Notes: generated from the letters alone by a model not told the origin. A stretch of DNA of 64,000 bases from Acidovorax sp. NB1 (GCF_005405905.1 NZ_BJHU01000021.1:310001-374000); one strand, 5' to 3'. Shown: positions 17,945-28,179, counted from the stretch's first letter. Program-made: numbers and translations.

Positions 17945-19648
17945 ATGAGTGTTGTCGGCCTGTCCAGCCTCTCCCCCACCCCGGCGACCGCGTGGAGCCC
18001 CGCAGTGACCCCCGCCCCATCGGCAGCCACGCCCCTGGTCACCGCACCGCCGACACCCATCACAGTCAACCCCACCACGCCCAGCCACAGCGTCGCTGCC
18101 ACCCCATCGGTGAATGGCAGCAGCCAGTTCCTGCACATCACGCAGAGGCCAGGCAGCCTGGAGACAGCCACTGCCACCTACGAAGCGCTGCTGGAAATGC
18201 AAAACCGGGGCGGGCGCATGCAGGTGTGGGAACAGGCCCCCGACAACACGCTGGCTGAGGTGATGGGCCGCAACACCAGCGGCACCACGCAACAGGGCCG
18301 CCTGGCGGGCCTGGGCTCGGCGCTGCTGGAGCAGGTGGCCAGCACGGGGGCGGGCTACCGACAAACCGTGGTGTACATGGCTCCTGCCTATTCGCCCGAC
18401 CGGATCCAGGGCAAGGCGATGGATGCGCTCTGGTCCTTCAAGAGCCGCCCGAGCGGCAGCGTGGAACTCTCCATCGAGACCCGCTCCGGCGCCCGGGTGC
18501 GCCTGTCCATCCACGACCAGCGCGAGCCCAGCGCCACGGGTTCTGGCATGTCGGTTGAAATCGTGGTGGACGGAAAACTCAGCGTGCAGGAGCGCGAGGC
18601 GCTTCGGGCCCTGGCGGGCGGGTTCGACAAGGCCGTGCAAGGCCTGTCAGGCGACGACCCCAAACTGGATGTGGAAGAACTGCTCCGGTTCGACACCAAG
18701 GCTTTCGCCCGGCTGGAACTGCAGCTGGAGAGTTACGGCAAGGACAGGGACGGCAACCGGGTGCTGACGCTGGGTGCACAGCTTCAGGTCGATGGAGACC
18801 GGCGCGCAGTGCAGCTGCGCAGCCGCGAGGGGGTGGTGAAGATGGCCACCGACCTGCGCCAACCCGCGCAGTGGGGCACAGAGGCACAACGGGCCAACGC
18901 GGTGGAACACTACCTGGGCCGCATCGACAAGGCGGCAGAACGCGGCCAGGCCCAACCGGCGCTGGTGGACCTGTTCAAGTCCACCTTTGCGGCCATGCAC
19001 AGCCGCTACGACGCCCCCCAGGCGGGCGTCGGCCTGAAGCTTGGCACCCCGCTGCACACCCAAACAGGCACCTTCGGCGAAGAGGATCAGGGCCTGCTGA
19101 CGGGCCTGGCAGACTTCGATGCCAGCATCACCGCCACCACCCGGGCCACCAACCCGCGCCGTACACAGGAACTCGACACGTTCCACTACACGCTGAACCA
19201 GTCCACCCACATCACGGGCAGCTCCAGCCGCAACCGGGCCGTCAGCCAGACCCAGACGGCGCAGCTCATGGCGTCCTACCACCAGTCCCTGCTGGTGTCG
19301 GCCGCGCCCCGGCTCGACACCACCTCGGCATCGCAGAACTACCTCTACAACAAGGTGGAAGACCGCAGCAGCACGGAGGTAGACCTGGCCTACGACAACG
19401 GCGAGGCCATCCGCGCCACGCTCACACAGGCCATGTCCCGCTCGCAGCACACCACCCGGGTCGAGAACAACCAGGTCACCGCCAGCACCACCACCGCGCC
19501 TGGCGAGCAGTCCCGGCACACCGACCTGCTCCCCCTGCTCAAGCAGTTGCAGCGCCAGCAAGAGGCCCAGGATGCGGACGACACCGCCCGCCGCGAGCGG
19601 CAGGCCACCCTGCAGGCCTGGCACACCCAGGTATTGCAGGGCCTGTAA
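17945..19648 (+). CDS. Unknown 567-residue protein
   Basis: I do not recognise the family. The N-terminal 45 residues are rich in Pro, Thr, Ala and Ser without a signal peptide. Residues about 60-300 look globular with mixed strands and helices (LEMQNRGGRMQVWEQA, SVELSIETRSGARVRLSIHD). Residues about 370-530 are rich in Ser, Thr, Gln and Asn (TLNQSTHITGSSSRNR), and the C-terminus is a charged Gln-rich helix (LLKQLQRQQEAQDADD). It is divergent from the FG-GAP lipoprotein with 188 bases between, which could mean shared control. The sequence is complete and codon use is like its neighbours, so it is a real gene. Confidence 0.75.
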   Translation: MSVVGLSSLSPTPATAWSPAVTPAPSAATPLVTAPPTPITVNPTTPSHSVAATPSVNGSSQFLHITQRPGSLETATATYEALLEMQNRGGRMQVWEQAPDNTLAEVMGRNTSGTTQQGRLAGLGSALLEQVASTGAGYRQTVVYMAPAYSPDRIQGKAMDALWSFKSRPSGSVELSIETRSGARVRLSIHDQREPSATGSGMSVEIVVDGKLSVQEREALRALAGGFDKAVQGLSGDDPKLDVEELLRFDTKAFARLELQLESYGKDRDGNRVLTLGAQLQVDGDRRAVQLRSREGVVKMATDLRQPAQWGTEAQRANAVEHYLGRIDKAAERGQAQPALVDLFKSTFAAMHSRYDAPQAGVGLKLGTPLHTQTGTFGEEDQGLLTGLADFDASITATTRATNPRRTQELDTFHYTLNQSTHITGSSSRNRAVSQTQTAQLMASYHQSLLVSAAPRLDTTSASQNYLYNKVEDRSSTEVDLAYDNGEAIRATLTQAMSRSQHTTRVENNQVTASTTTAPGEQSRHTDLLPLLKQLQRQQEAQDADDTARRERQATLQAWHTQVLQGL

Positions 19649-19780
19649 CGGCCGCCCCGGCAACCTGCCCAGCGCCTGTCACCCGGAGCCTCCACCCCTG
19701 CCCCACCCGGGCGGCGGCGTTCTGCACACCTTCGCCTCCCTTTTTGCCCTTCCAAACCCCCAGGCGTCTGCAGGGGGTGT

Positions 19781-19806
19781 CTTGAAACGGCCACAAATGC
19801 CCGTAT
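19781..19806 (+). promoter_or_regulatory. Sigma-32-like heat-shock promoter of groESL
   Basis: CTTGAAA (19781-19787), 12 bases, then CCCGTAT (19800-19806) resembles the sigma-32 pattern CTTGAAA-N11-16-CCCCATNT. The same DNA also reads as a sigma-70 promoter, TTGAAA, 16 bases, TATCAT (19804-19809). It abuts the CIRCE element. Confidence 0.7.
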
Positions 19807-19808
19807 CA

Positions 19809-19835
19809 TTAGCACTCACTGCAGACGAGTGCTAA
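19809..19835. promoter_or_regulatory. CIRCE element (HrcA operator)
   Basis: TTAGCACTC-N9-GAGTGCTAA is an exact match to the CIRCE consensus with the correct 9-base spacer. It overlaps the likely transcription start of groES, so HrcA should repress the operon in the absence of heat stress. Confidence 0.97.
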
Positions 19836-19922
19836 CACGCCCCGCCTGCCGGAAGTTTGGTAGCGCCTGGGCATCCAGGCGCTGAGTACGTCAGCTTTTT
19901 TACTGAAAACAGGAGCATTGCA

Positions 19923-20213
19923 ATGAACCTTCGCCCTCTGCACGATCGCGTGATCGTCAAGCGTATTGAAAGCGAAACCACGACCGCCTCCGGCATCGTG
20001 ATCCCCGACAACGCTGCTGAAAAGCCTGATCAAGGTGAAGTGCTGGCCGTGGGCCCTGGCAAGAAGAACGACAAGGGCGAAGTGGTTGCCCTGAACGTGA
20101 AGGTCGGCGACCGCGTTCTGTTCGGCAAGTACTCGGGCCAGACCGTCAAGGTCAAGGGCGACGAGCTGCTGGTCATGAAGGAAGACGACCTGTTCGCCGT
20201 GGTCGAGAAGTAA
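19923..20213 (+). CDS. groES: Co-chaperonin GroES
   Basis: The 96-residue protein is the 10-kDa lid of the GroEL chamber. The family start [14 protein letters not shown], the mobile loop [13 protein letters not shown] and the end [16 protein letters not shown] are all present. The ATG at 19923 follows AGGAGCATTGCA. It is followed by groEL with a 94-base gap that contains an ATAGCT-type repeat. Confidence 0.99.
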   Translation: MNLRPLHDRVIVKRIESETTTASGIVIPDNAAEKPDQGEVLAVGPGKKNDKGEVVALNVKVGDRVLFGKYSGQTVKVKGDELLVMKEDDLFAVVEK

Positions 20214-20238
20214 TCCCTTCTCCCTCGTTTACTCACTT

Positions 20239-20296
20239 TTTCATAGCTGCTAGCGCTTACTGGATAGGCGCAAGCAGCCAATTTGAATCAAATTTT
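20239..20296. repeat. ATAGCT-type intergenic repeat, copy 2, inside the groESL operon
   Basis: CATAGCTGCTAGCGCTTACT, then GGATAGGCGCAAGCAGCCA and an AT-rich tail, matches copy 6 at 50491-50547 block by block. It fills most of the groES-groEL spacer and could form a stem from TGCTAGCGCTT with AGGCGCAAGCA. Confidence 0.8.
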
Positions 20297-20298
20297 AG

Positions 20299-21960
<1,662 letters not shown>

Positions 21961-21996
21961 TTGCCCGGCTGCTGAGCCCCTGGCTCCGCACCACCA

Positions 21997-22030
21997 AGCC
22001 CGCAGGCCCCACGGCCTGCGGGCTTTTTTC
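21997..22030 (+). terminator. Rho-independent terminator of groESL
   Basis: AGCCCGCAGGCC (21997-22008) pairs perfectly with GGCCTGCGGGCT (22013-22024) around a 4-base loop, followed by TTTTTT. Confidence 0.95.
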
Positions 22031-22250
22031 ATGGCGGAAGCAAACCGCATTCACCCGCCTATATGCGATATCAGCAGTTAACAAATATCAACAATTCATA
22101 GGTCCTCATACTGAATACGCCATTCAGCGTGGAACACCCAATTAGTTATATTTCGATACAATTTTTAGCGTTCCGTCCCCCTCTGCGTGGATTCGCTGGC
22201 GATCTTCCTTGCAGCGCCGCGTCTCGGAGCCCCCCTCCCCCTCCACGACC

Positions 22251-23114
22251 ATGGCGTTCACCCCTCCCACCGTCACCGTTCTTGACCTGACCGCCCGGCT
22301 GGGCCTGCATGCCCTGGCGCAGCTGGGGGTGGCCAATGCGTCTGGCCCCGGGCCCTGGCTGCAGGTGCCGCTGGCCGACGCCAGCGTGGCGCCCATGATC
22401 GACTGGCTGCGCCCCGCCAGCGCCAAGGAGCTGCGGCTGCCCTCGCCCGCAAGCGCCGCCGTGATCTTGCTGGTGGGCCCGGGCTCGGTGAACCTGGTGC
22501 GCGCCACGCTGGAGTGGCTGGCCCCCCAGAACCCCGCCGTGGTCTGGGCCTTCCTGATGCCCAACGCGCTCATGGAGGAGTCCATCTTCAAGTCTGCGCC
22601 ACCTGCACAGATGGCGCGCACCCATGTCTACCAACTGCCCGACAGCAGCCCCCAGACCCTGTGGTTCATCCTGATGGAGCAGCTGGGCAAGCTCAGCGCC
22701 ATGGATGAACTGGCCCTCCAACACACCCACAACCTTTTGCAGACCGACGATATGAGTTCCAACCTGAAGCAATGTATGGATGCCGCAATGACCATCGACG
22801 GCGCGCAAGCGGTGGCGCTGGTGGACTACCGCAGCGGCATGTGCCTGGCGCAGGCAGGCGGTGGCCTGGACCTGGACTTGGCGGCCGCCGGCAACACCGA
22901 AGTGGTCAGGGCCAAGCTCAAGACCATGGAGATGCTGGGCCTGCGCCGCGGCATCGAGGACATCCTCATCACCCTGGGCGACCAGTACCACCTGATCCGC
23001 CTGGTGCCCAACAACCTGGGCCTGTTCCTGTACCTGGTGCTCGACAAGGCCAAGGGCAACCTCGCCCTGGCGCGCTACAAGCTCACGGACATCGAGCGCT
23101 CGCTCAAGGTCTGA
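22251..23114 (+). CDS. Unknown protein with C-terminal roadblock/LC7-like domain
   Basis: About 287 residues. The N-terminal half (residues about 1-160) has alternating hydrophobic strands (AVILLVGPGSVNLVRATLEW, AVVWAFLMPNALMEESIF) and is not recognised. The C-terminal part (about 170-287; SSNLKQCMDAAMTIDGAQAVALVD, ILITLGDQYHLIRLV, GLFLYLVLDKAKGNLALARY) has the pattern of roadblock/LC7 domains, which often regulate small GTPases. The ATG at 22251 is preferred over a TTG at 22209, though neither has a strong ribosome site. The 220-base AT-rich region upstream (22031-22250) contains a TACAAT -10-like box at 22157-22162. A bidirectional terminator follows. No GTPase gene is adjacent. Confidence 0.72.
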   Translation: MAFTPPTVTVLDLTARLGLHALAQLGVANASGPGPWLQVPLADASVAPMIDWLRPASAKELRLPSPASAAVILLVGPGSVNLVRATLEWLAPQNPAVVWAFLMPNALMEESIFKSAPPAQMARTHVYQLPDSSPQTLWFILMEQLGKLSAMDELALQHTHNLLQTDDMSSNLKQCMDAAMTIDGAQAVALVDYRSGMCLAQAGGGLDLDLAAAGNTEVVRAKLKTMEMLGLRRGIEDILITLGDQYHLIRLVPNNLGLFLYLVLDKAKGNLALARYKLTDIERSLKV

Positions 23115-23148
23115 AGCCCGCGCGGCCCGCCGCGCCTCCGACCCGCCA

Positions 23149-23187
23149 CAAAAAAGCCCGCAGACCTCATGGCCTGCGGGCTTTGTT
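23149..23187. terminator. Bidirectional terminator
   Basis: AGCCCGCAG (23155-23163) pairs with CTGCGGGCT (23174-23182). There is an A-run on the left and CTTTGTTTCTTT on the right, serving the convergent roadblock-domain and DUF805 genes. Confidence 0.85.
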
Positions 23188-23235
23188 TCTTTGGGCAGCT
23201 CTGCGCTGAGGGCGCGGGCGCCTGCGCAGCGGGGT

Positions 23236-23538
23236 TCAATCGTCGCCGCTGGGCTGCACCCACCAGTAGATCAAGACCAGCGAGCCGATGCCGGTGAGCG
23301 ACAGCAGCTGCCACCAGCCCGAGCGCCCGATGTCATGCAAGCGGCGCGCACCCACGGCCAGTGCTGGGAGCAGCAGCGCCAGCGCAGCAATGCCATAAAG
23401 CACTTGGCTCACCAGGGTGGCAATCACCAACACGCCCAGCTGGAACAAGGCAAACCACCAGAACTCCGAACGGGGCGCGCGGCCCGAAAACCCTGCGTAC
23501 TGCGCAAAGCAGCTTTTGACAGCCGAAACAAAATCCAT
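23236..23538 (-). CDS. DUF805-family small membrane protein
   Basis: A 100-residue inner-membrane protein with the DUF805 start FVSAVKSCFAQYAGFSGRA, the RSEFWWFALF motif, two to three hydrophobic helices, and the conserved ARRLHDIGRSGWWQLL before the last helix. The start at 23538 has GAGGGAG upstream. Relatives (YhaH/YhaI in E. coli) have no firmly known role. Confidence 0.92.
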   Translation of the reverse strand: MDFVSAVKSCFAQYAGFSGRAPRSEFWWFALFQLGVLVIATLVSQVLYGIAALALLLPALAVGARRLHDIGRSGWWQLLSLTGIGSLVLIYWWVQPSGDD

Positions 23539-23704
23539 AGTGAACTCCCTCTCTTGGTTGAAAAAGCAAACCAGCGATGTGGGGGCACAGCCCCCCGCGC
23601 CATGATAGGGGCGCTCCGCGTCAGAGCCTGAAGGAAACTGCCTGGCGCCGCCTGGCTGCTCTTGGCAGCGCTGGCGGCCTGCGGCGCATCCGCAGCCATT
23701 CACT

Positions 23705-23767
23705 ACTATTTCTATAGCTAAAAAGGCTTACCTATCAGGCGGCAGCGGCCATTTTGACTATATTTTT
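23705..23767. repeat. ATAGCT-type intergenic repeat, copy 3
   Basis: TCTATAGCTAAAAAGGCTTA, then CTATCAGGCGGCAGCGGCCATTTT and an AT-rich tail, lies between the DUF805 and eda genes. Confidence 0.65.
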
Positions 23768-23772
23768 CGGTA

Positions 23773-24402
23773 TCAACCCGCTGTGCGCAGCGACTGCGTG
23801 GCGCGTGCCAGCTCGGTGATGCGTGCCCAGTCGCCCGCACGCACCGCGTCGGTGGGCGTGAGCCACGAGCCGCCCACGCAGCGCACATTGGGCAGTGCCA
23901 GGTAGTTGGGGGCAGTGGCGTTGGTGATGCCGCCGGTGGGGCAAAAGCTCACCTGGCCAAACGGGCTGGCCCAGGACTTGAGCAGCGGGATGCCGCCCAC
24001 GGCCTCGGCCGGGAACAGCTTGAGGAACGAGAACCCATCGGCCAGCGCCGCCATGATCTCGCTCGACGTGGCCACCCCGGGCAGCAGTGGCAGGTTCAGG
24101 CCCTTGCAGGCACTGCCCACTTCCGACGTGTAGCCAGGGCTCACAGCAAAACGCGCACCGGCTTCGCTCGCGCGGCGGGCGTCATCGGCGTTGAGCACCG
24201 TGCCCACGCCCACGACGGCTTCGGGCAGATGGCGGGCGATGGTTTCGATGGCGGGCAGACCGGCAGCGGTGCGCAGCGTCACCTCCAGCACCTTCACGCC
24301 ACCGGCCAGCAGGGCCTCGGCCAGGGGCAGCGCGTCTTCCACGCGGTCAATCACGATGACAGGGATCACAGGGCCGTGGCTGGCGATGTCGAGAGGGTTC
24401 AT
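23773..24402 (-). CDS. eda: KDPG/KHG aldolase
   Basis: The 209-residue enzyme splits 2-keto-3-deoxy-6-phosphogluconate into pyruvate and glyceraldehyde-3-phosphate, the last step of the Entner-Doudoroff pathway. The catalytic Glu is in KVLEVTLRT, the Schiff-base Lys in FLKLFPAEA, and the phosphate site in CPTGGIT. It lies 173 bases downstream of edd on the same strand; the gap contains a GC-rich repeat copy. Confidence 0.97.
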   Translation of the reverse strand: MNPLDIASHGPVIPVIVIDRVEDALPLAEALLAGGVKVLEVTLRTAAGLPAIETIARHLPEAVVGVGTVLNADDARRASEAGARFAVSPGYTSEVGSACKGLNLPLLPGVATSSEIMAALADGFSFLKLFPAEAVGGIPLLKSWASPFGQVSFCPTGGITNATAPNYLALPNVRCVGGSWLTPTDAVRAGDWARITELARATQSLRTAG

Positions 24403-24474
24403 GGGTTGGTGCTCCTTGGTGTGTTCGATGTCGGATGCCGCAAGCGGCCTACAAAACGGGCGCTACGCGATGCC

Positions 24475-24570
24475 AGTGCACCCGTGGAACTGGCTTCGCC
24501 AGGCCACCGGGTGCGTCCCCCTCCCGCGCAGCGAGAGAGGGGGAAGGCGCGCAGCGACTCAGGGGGTGCA
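24475..24570. repeat. GC-rich intergenic repeat, copy A
   Basis: The segment contains CACCGGGTGCGTCCCCCTCCC, a GGGGGAAG that can pair with it, and GCGCAGCGACTCAGGGGGTGCA. It closely matches copy C at 48241-48340 along about 95 bases. It touches the 3' end of edd. Confidence 0.82.
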
Positions 24571-24575
24571 TCCTG

Positions 24576-26345
24576 CTACAGCCAGGTGCAGGCGCCTTGC
24601 TCGGCGCCACCCGCGTGGCGGCGGAAGTTGGTGAAGAGTTCGCGGCCAAAGCCGGTTTGGGATGGGGCGCTGTACGGCGCTGGTGTGCGTGCCGCCCAGG
24701 TGGCTTCATCGACCAGCACATCGAGCGTGCCCGCTACCGCATCGACCCGCACGATGTCGCCATCGCGCACCTTGGCCAGCGGGCCACCGGCCAGCGCCTC
24801 GGGCGTGACGTGGATCGCGGCGGGCACCTTGCCCGATGCGCCGCTCATGCGGCCGTCGGTCACCAGCGCCACTTTGAAGCCCTGGTTCTGCAGCACCGCC
24901 AGCGGGGGCGTGAGCTTGTGCAGCTCGGGCATGCCATTGGCCTGCGGGCCCTGAAAGCGCACCACGGCCACCATGTCCTGGTTCACCTCGCCCGCGCTGA
25001 AAGCGGCGAGCAACGCCTCTTGCGAATCGAACACGCGGGCGGGAGCTTCGATGATGTGGCGGTCTTCGGGTACGGCCGACACCTTGATCACCGCGCGGCC
25101 CAGGCGGCCTTGCAGCAGGCGCAGGCCACCCGTGGGCGAGAACGGCGCGCTCACGGGCCGCAGCACCGAGGTGTCGCCCGACACGGCCGGTGCGCTCTTG
25201 CCGCCATCGGCAATGCCGCCCGCGTTCACACTCATCACATCGGGGTGCATGAAGCCGCCCGCCAGCAGCTCGCGCAGGATCCAGGGCGGGCCGCCTGCGG
25301 CCTGGAACTGGTTCACATCGGCATCGCCATTGGGGTACACGCGGGCCAGCAGCGGCACGGCGGACGAGAGTTCGTCAAAGTCCGTCCAGTCGATCAAGAT
25401 GCCCGCGCTGCGCGCAATCGCCACCCAGTGGATCAGGTGGTTGGTGGAGCCGCCCGTGGCCAGCAGGGCCACCATGGCGTTGACGATGCAGCGCTCGTCC
25501 ACCAGCTTGCCGATGGGCGTGAAGCGCTTGCTGCGCTTGCCGATGTCGAGCACGGTGCGCATCGCCTGGCGGGTGAAGGCCTCGCGCGCCTCAGTGCCGG
25601 GCGACTCGAACGCTGCGCCGGGCACATGCAGGCCCATGGCTTCCAGCAGCATCTGGTTGCTGTTGGCCGTGCCATAAAACGTGCAGGTGCCTGGGCTGTG
25701 GTACGCGGCCGATTCGGCCTTGAGCAGCTCGTCGCGGCCCACCAGGCCTTGTGCGTACTGCTCGCGCACCTTGGCTTTGTCTTTGTTCGACAGGCCCGTG
25801 CCCATGGGGCCTGCGGGCACAAACACGCAGGGCAAGTGGCCGTAGTGCAGCGCGCCGATCAGCAGGCCCGGCACGATCTTGTCGCACACGCCCAGCAGCA
25901 GCGCACCGTCAAACACATCGTGGGACAGCGCTACCGCCGTGGCCATGGCAATGGCATCGCGGGAGAACAGCGACAACTCCATGCCGGGCGTGCCCTGCGT
26001 CACACCGTCGCACATCGCAGGCACACCGCCCGCCACTTGCACCGTGGCGCCAAGCTGGGCGGCTTCGTCGCGCAAAACGGCGGGGTAGCCCTGGTACGGC
26101 TGATGGGCCGAGAGCATGTCGTTGTAGGCCGTGACGATGCCGATGTTGGGGGCCTTCTCGACCGTGACCTTGAACTTGTCCGAGCCCGGCAGCGCCGCGT
26201 AGGCATGGGCCAGGTTGGCGCAGCCCATGCGGTCTTGTGCGGGCTTGCGGGCGATCATGGCGTCGATGCCAGCAAGGTATGCGCCGCGCGTGTCTGCGCT
26301 GCGCTGGACAATGCGCTCGGTGACGCGCGCTACAACTGGATGCAT
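24576..26345 (-). CDS. edd: Phosphogluconate dehydratase
   Basis: About 589 residues. It dehydrates 6-phosphogluconate to KDPG and carries an Fe-S cluster; cluster ligands include the cysteine in the GVCDKIVPG motif, and later family motifs are [20 protein letters not shown] and the [10 protein letters not shown] region. The start at 26345 (MHPVVARV) is preferred because GGAG lies 6 bases upstream; an ATG 12 bases earlier (26357) has none. It is divergent from the SMP-30 gene over a 99-base gap with a HexR-like site, and is followed by eda. Confidence 0.96.
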   Translation of the reverse strand: MHPVVARVTERIVQRSADTRGAYLAGIDAMIARKPAQDRMGCANLAHAYAALPGSDKFKVTVEKAPNIGIVTAYNDMLSAHQPYQGYPAVLRDEAAQLGATVQVAGGVPAMCDGVTQGTPGMELSLFSRDAIAMATAVALSHDVFDGALLLGVCDKIVPGLLIGALHYGHLPCVFVPAGPMGTGLSNKDKAKVREQYAQGLVGRDELLKAESAAYHSPGTCTFYGTANSNQMLLEAMGLHVPGAAFESPGTEAREAFTRQAMRTVLDIGKRSKRFTPIGKLVDERCIVNAMVALLATGGSTNHLIHWVAIARSAGILIDWTDFDELSSAVPLLARVYPNGDADVNQFQAAGGPPWILRELLAGGFMHPDVMSVNAGGIADGGKSAPAVSGDTSVLRPVSAPFSPTGGLRLLQGRLGRAVIKVSAVPEDRHIIEAPARVFDSQEALLAAFSAGEVNQDMVAVVRFQGPQANGMPELHKLTPPLAVLQNQGFKVALVTDGRMSGASGKVPAAIHVTPEALAGGPLAKVRDGDIVRVDAVAGTLDVLVDEATWAARTPAPYSAPSQTGFGRELFTNFRRHAGGAEQGACTWL

Positions 26346-26412
26346 GGAAGTCTCCATCGGTGGGTGGCTCGGCCCCGTGCATGGTGCCGGGGCTCAGTAT
26401 CTGAGGCCCTAG

Positions 26413-26441
26413 AATGTAACTCGATAACCATCCCACTTCAA
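26413..26441 (-). promoter_or_regulatory. edd promoter with overlapping HexR-like site
   Basis: On the minus strand TTGAAG (complement of 26436-26441), 17 bases, and TACATT (complement of 26413-26418) form a good sigma-70 promoter for edd. TGTAACTCGATAACC at 26415-26429 fits TGTAA-N5-TTACA on the left half and 3 of 5 on the right, and covers the -10 and spacer. Confidence 0.65.
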
Positions 26442-26444
26442 CCC

Positions 26445-27374
26445 ATGTCCCTGCAAACCTTGCCCTTGCCGCCGTCCGAACTGGGCGAATCCCCCTTCTG
26501 GCACCCCGAGGAGCAGCAGCTCTACTGGTGCGATATTCAGGGTTTTGCAGTGCATGCGTGGAGCCCCAGTACCGGCCAGCATCGCCAATGGCGCGTGCCC
26601 AGCGAGCCCGGCTGCTGCGCGCCAGCGGCGGATGGACGATTGGTAATCGGGTTACGAAACGGTTTCTATCTTCTGGACACGGCCAAGGACAGCGCAGACC
26701 CCACCGCCCTTACCTGCCTGGCCCTGCTGCCGCACGAGCAGCACGACACCGCTGTGCTGCGCCTGAATGACGGGCGTTGCGACACCGCAGGCCGGTTCTG
26801 GGCGGGCTCGGTCATCACGCCCCGCACTGCGCCCCATGCCGCGCTGTGGTGCCTGCAGGCCGATGCCAGCAGCGCCACTGGCTACAGCGTGCGCCACATG
26901 GCAGGCGACAACTTCACCGCCAACGGCCTGGCCTTCAGCCCCGACAACCGCACGCTGTACTGGTCTAACACGCCAGAGCACCGCATCGATCAATTCGAGT
27001 TCGATGCGGCCACAGGCGAAATCACCAATCGCCGCCCCTGGGTGCAGTTCGACCGCAAGGTGGAAGGCCAGCCCTACGGTGGCCGGCCCGATGGCGCGGC
27101 AGTGGATGTGGAGGGGAACTACTGGGTGGCGATGTACGAGGGGGCTTGTGTGTTGCAGCTCTCGCCAGCGGGTGAGGTGCTGCAGCGCATCGCCGTGCCG
27201 GTGCAGTGCCCGACCATGGTGTGTTTTGGAGGGGAGGATTTGCGGACGCTGTTCATCACGTCGGCACGGGCGGGGAGGCCGGTGGAGGAGCAGCAGGCAG
27301 ACATTCCTGCGGGGTCGCTGTTCAGCGTGCGGGTGGAGACTGCTGGACTACAAGTGAATCTCTTCACGTACTGA
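26445..27374 (+). CDS. SMP-30/gluconolactonase-family lactonase
   Basis: The 309-residue six-bladed beta-propeller hydrolase has the family metal ligands in context: the N-terminal Glu in ELGESPFWHPEE, LNDGRCDTAGRFWAGSV, DNFTANGLAFSPDNRTLYWSN (as two adjacent motifs) and RPDGAAVDVEGNYWVAMY. Such enzymes hydrolyse aldonolactones. No pgl (6-phosphogluconolactonase) gene is seen near zwf and edd here, so this enzyme may open glucono- or related lactones that enter the Entner-Doudoroff route. It shares its upstream region with edd. Substrate is inferred. Confidence 0.9.
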   Translation: MSLQTLPLPPSELGESPFWHPEEQQLYWCDIQGFAVHAWSPSTGQHRQWRVPSEPGCCAPAADGRLVIGLRNGFYLLDTAKDSADPTALTCLALLPHEQHDTAVLRLNDGRCDTAGRFWAGSVITPRTAPHAALWCLQADASSATGYSVRHMAGDNFTANGLAFSPDNRTLYWSNTPEHRIDQFEFDAATGEITNRRPWVQFDRKVEGQPYGGRPDGAAVDVEGNYWVAMYEGACVLQLSPAGEVLQRIAVPVQCPTMVCFGGEDLRTLFITSARAGRPVEEQQADIPAGSLFSVRVETAGLQVNLFTY

Positions 27375-27464
27375 GGACGCTGGGCAGCTCAAGAGACATT
27401 GCAGACGTTTGACCTCTCTGAAGGTCGGCACCTACTACCCACGCTTACTCTGACGACAGGAGAG

Positions 27465-27896
27465 CTAGGCTTCACTGAGGTAGCCCCTTTCAACTTGCTG
27501 CTTCTGATTCTCAAAAACAGCCATGGCAGTCTTCATTCGCAAGAAGCCGAACTTCCTATAGAAAGGCTCTTTGCCAGGGACTGCATACAAGATGATTTTC
27601 TTGTGTCCGCATGACATTTCCATCAAGTTGCTGACAACCTGTTTGCCAAGGCCAGTCCCCTGATGACTGGGCGATACCGCAATGTCGCAGATGTACGAGC
27701 AATCTGCACCATCTGCGAGCGCACGCCCCACCGCTACCAGCTTTGCATTCTCGTAGACGAAACACTTGAACATGCTGTTCGAGAAGACCTTCTGCAGATG
27801 AAGCGGGCTCTTCTCACCCAGAGGCGCGGCTCGATAAAGAGCAGAAAGTTCTTCCCAGTCGATCCCATCCGTAGAGTGTTTCCATTCGATTGACAC
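27465..27896 (-). CDS. GNAT-family N-acetyltransferase
   Basis: About 143 residues from a GTG start at 27896 (VSIEWKHST), chosen because AAGGGAG lies 7 bases upstream; an ATG at 27935 would add 13 residues but has a weak ribosome site. The GNAT core is clear: CSYICDIAVSPSHQGTGLGK is the acetyl-CoA-binding motif A, followed by KKIILYAVPGKEPFYRKFGF. Family members acetylate small amines or protein N-termini; substrate unknown. The gene is distinctly less GC-rich than its neighbours, hinting at later acquisition. Confidence 0.88.
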   Translation of the reverse strand: MSIEWKHSTDGIDWEELSALYRAAPLGEKSPLHLQKVFSNSMFKCFVYENAKLVAVGRALADGADCSYICDIAVSPSHQGTGLGKQVVSNLMEMSCGHKKIILYAVPGKEPFYRKFGFLRMKTAMAVFENQKQQVERGYLSEA

Positions 27897-27948
27897 TTGT
27901 GACTCCCTTGTCCGAAATTGACCGATAGCCATCATTCTTGCTCACACA

Positions 27949-28059
27949 CCACCACACCCAACGCGTCACAACACGCCCCTATGTTGTGACGGCCCCCGCA
28001 TTGCCCTTCTCGCAGGTGGTGTTGCGGTTGTCGCGGCGCAGGATGCCAAACCACGCGAC
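27949..28059 (-). pseudogene. Fragment of an AGE-family sugar epimerase gene
   Basis: The segment matches the 3' part of the intact AGE gene at about 29084-29202 in the same orientation. Shared blocks include AACACGCCCC, ATGTTGTGA, CTTCTCGC, GGTTGTCGCGG and CAGGATGC, with scattered substitutions and a net 7-base deletion after ATGTTGTGA that shifts the frame. On the minus strand it still reads pieces of the family C-terminus (for example NRNTT and HNIGAC). It is non-functional and probably left from a duplication or an older gene copy. Confidence 0.78.
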
Positions 28060-28082
28060 CGGCCCCGGCTGCAAAATGCCCA

Positions 28083-28179
28083 CCGTAAGCACAATTACGG
28101 ACGCCGAGCGCTACGCCGTTCAGTAGACTGGCCACTCCCATAAAAAGAGAAGCGCTCGGAACCCTGTTCCGGGCGCTTC
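28083..28179 (+). promoter_or_regulatory. Structured leader of terC with alternative pairings
   Basis: A small hairpin CCGTAA-N6-TTACGG is at 28083-28100. CCGAGCGCT (28104-28112) is the exact complement of AGCGCTCGG (28151-28159). The latter can also pair within a longer hairpin, GAAGCGC-T-CGGAAC with GTTCCG-G-GCGCTTC (28149-28179). The two structures exclude each other, as in an RNA switch. The canonical GGGGAGUAG of the yybP-ykoY riboswitch is not seen. Confidence 0.5.

Noticed and set aside
15849..17948. A 699-codon plus-strand open frame
   Set aside because: It is the mirror of the FG-GAP repeat gene and merely repeats its periodicity in shadow form.
24435..26444. A long plus-strand extension upstream of the SMP-30 gene that would give a 979-residue protein
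   Set aside because: The extension is antisense to edd, whose motifs are unmistakable; the lactonase begins normally at 26445.
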